Positions 11,180 through 11,406 of a stretch of 11,406 nt of DNA are shown piece after piece (position 1 is the first letter of the stretch; the number at the start of each line of letters is the position of its first letter). The notes under the pieces are model-generated. The model was not told the DNA's origin and ran no database searches. It worked only from the letters and a program-made list of their open reading frames with translations. Source of the DNA: Hyphomicrobiales bacterium (GTDB lineage Bacteria > Pseudomonadota > Alphaproteobacteria > Rhizobiales > Aestuariivirgaceae); the NCBI GenBank assembly GCA_016710435.1, contig JADJVV010000034.1, positions 1 to 11,406 of the forward strand. The letters run 5' to 3'. The position numbers and the translations under genes were made by a program.

Positions 11180-11406
11180 GCGTACTGACAGACACCGCAC
11201 TGAAACGCATATGGCTCTGCGTCAGCGATGACGAGGATGACTACGATCTGCCGTACCCGGAACTGTACGCGGAGGATGCTGAAATCACGTGGTCAACGGA
11301 TCAGCCCGTTGCTGTAACCGTCGAATATGTGCGAGCGGATGTCGCCAAGGCCGAGCGTGACGCCCTCGCGGCGCTGCTGCGGGAAGTAAATGCGCGAACG
11401 CAGGGA
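11176..11406 (+). CDS. Partial accessory phage protein, cut by the right edge
   Basis: The frame stays open for 77 codons to the window end. The GTG start at 11176 overlaps the preceding stop (GTGA), with GGAGG about 9 bases upstream. The N-terminal half is acidic ('CVSDDEDDYDLPYPELYAED'), and near residue 60 comes 'VAKAERDALAALLREV', another copy of the coiled-coil module of the genes to the left. An N-terminal body with the module placed at its C-terminal side suggests recombination between accessory genes. The rest of the protein is outside the window. Confidence 0.55.
   Translation, partial: MSVLTDTALKRIWLCVSDDEDDYDLPYPELYAEDAEITWSTDQPVAVTVEYVRADVAKAERDALAALLREVNARTQG

Noticed and set aside
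1..11406. CRISPR array, tRNA, insertion sequence or attachment site
   Set aside because: No regularly spaced long repeats, no cloverleaf sequence, no transposase or long terminal inverted repeats, and no integrase with flanking core repeat seen.

Overview
This window is the early (regulation, replication and recombination) part of a temperate phage or prophage with a high-GC genome, probably from a proteobacterium and perhaps a betaproteobacterium. That host guess is inference from GC-rich codon use and the style of the phage families. I see no host housekeeping gene, tRNA, rRNA, integrase, CRISPR array or insertion sequence.

The layout is two divergent operons that part at an AT-rich control region at about 3875-3966. 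Leftward (minus strand) run: a small Cro/YdaS-type helix-turn-helix protein; an unrecognised 89-residue protein; a frameshift-damaged small gene; a RusA-type Holliday-junction resolvase; an O-like replication initiator; a P-like helicase loader; two tiny cysteine-rich proteins; an unrecognised, possibly virion-related protein; and an HNH nuclease at the left edge. Rightward (plus strand) run: a glycine-zipper lipoprotein; a DnaJ-type zinc protein; a 34-residue membrane peptide; an SNF2-type helicase; a beta-class DNA methyltransferase; a zinc-cluster protein; a 62-residue basic protein; a RecE/Cas4-like PD-(D/E)XK nuclease; a RecT/Bet annealase; and a tail of small accessory genes cut by the right edge. 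Most neighbouring genes overlap by 4 bases (ATGA, GTGA or TTGA), so both operons look translationally coupled.

The genes fit one early programme. The O-like and P-like proteins would load the host helicase at an origin. The RecE-like nuclease and RecT anneal DNA ends, and RusA resolves junctions. The helicase and methyltransferase probably act on or modify phage DNA. The control region has two outward promoters, a perfect 15-bp palindrome between their -35 boxes, a second inverted repeat inside the rightward promoter, and two copies of AATTGCAAT. No CI-type repressor gene is present, and the Cro/YdaS-like start codon lies where transcription should begin, so that mRNA may be leaderless.

The most interesting signals are: (1) four AGCAC iterons at an exact 11-bp step in the linker of the O-like gene, next to a purine-strand tract, a candidate lambda-style origin; (2) two compensating single-base frameshifts in the same gene and a third in the gene before rusA, meaning either decay of the left arm or assembly errors; (3) the odd immunity region; (4) a charge reversal in the cofactor-binding motif of the methyltransferase; (5) a reused coiled-coil module in the right-hand accessory genes.
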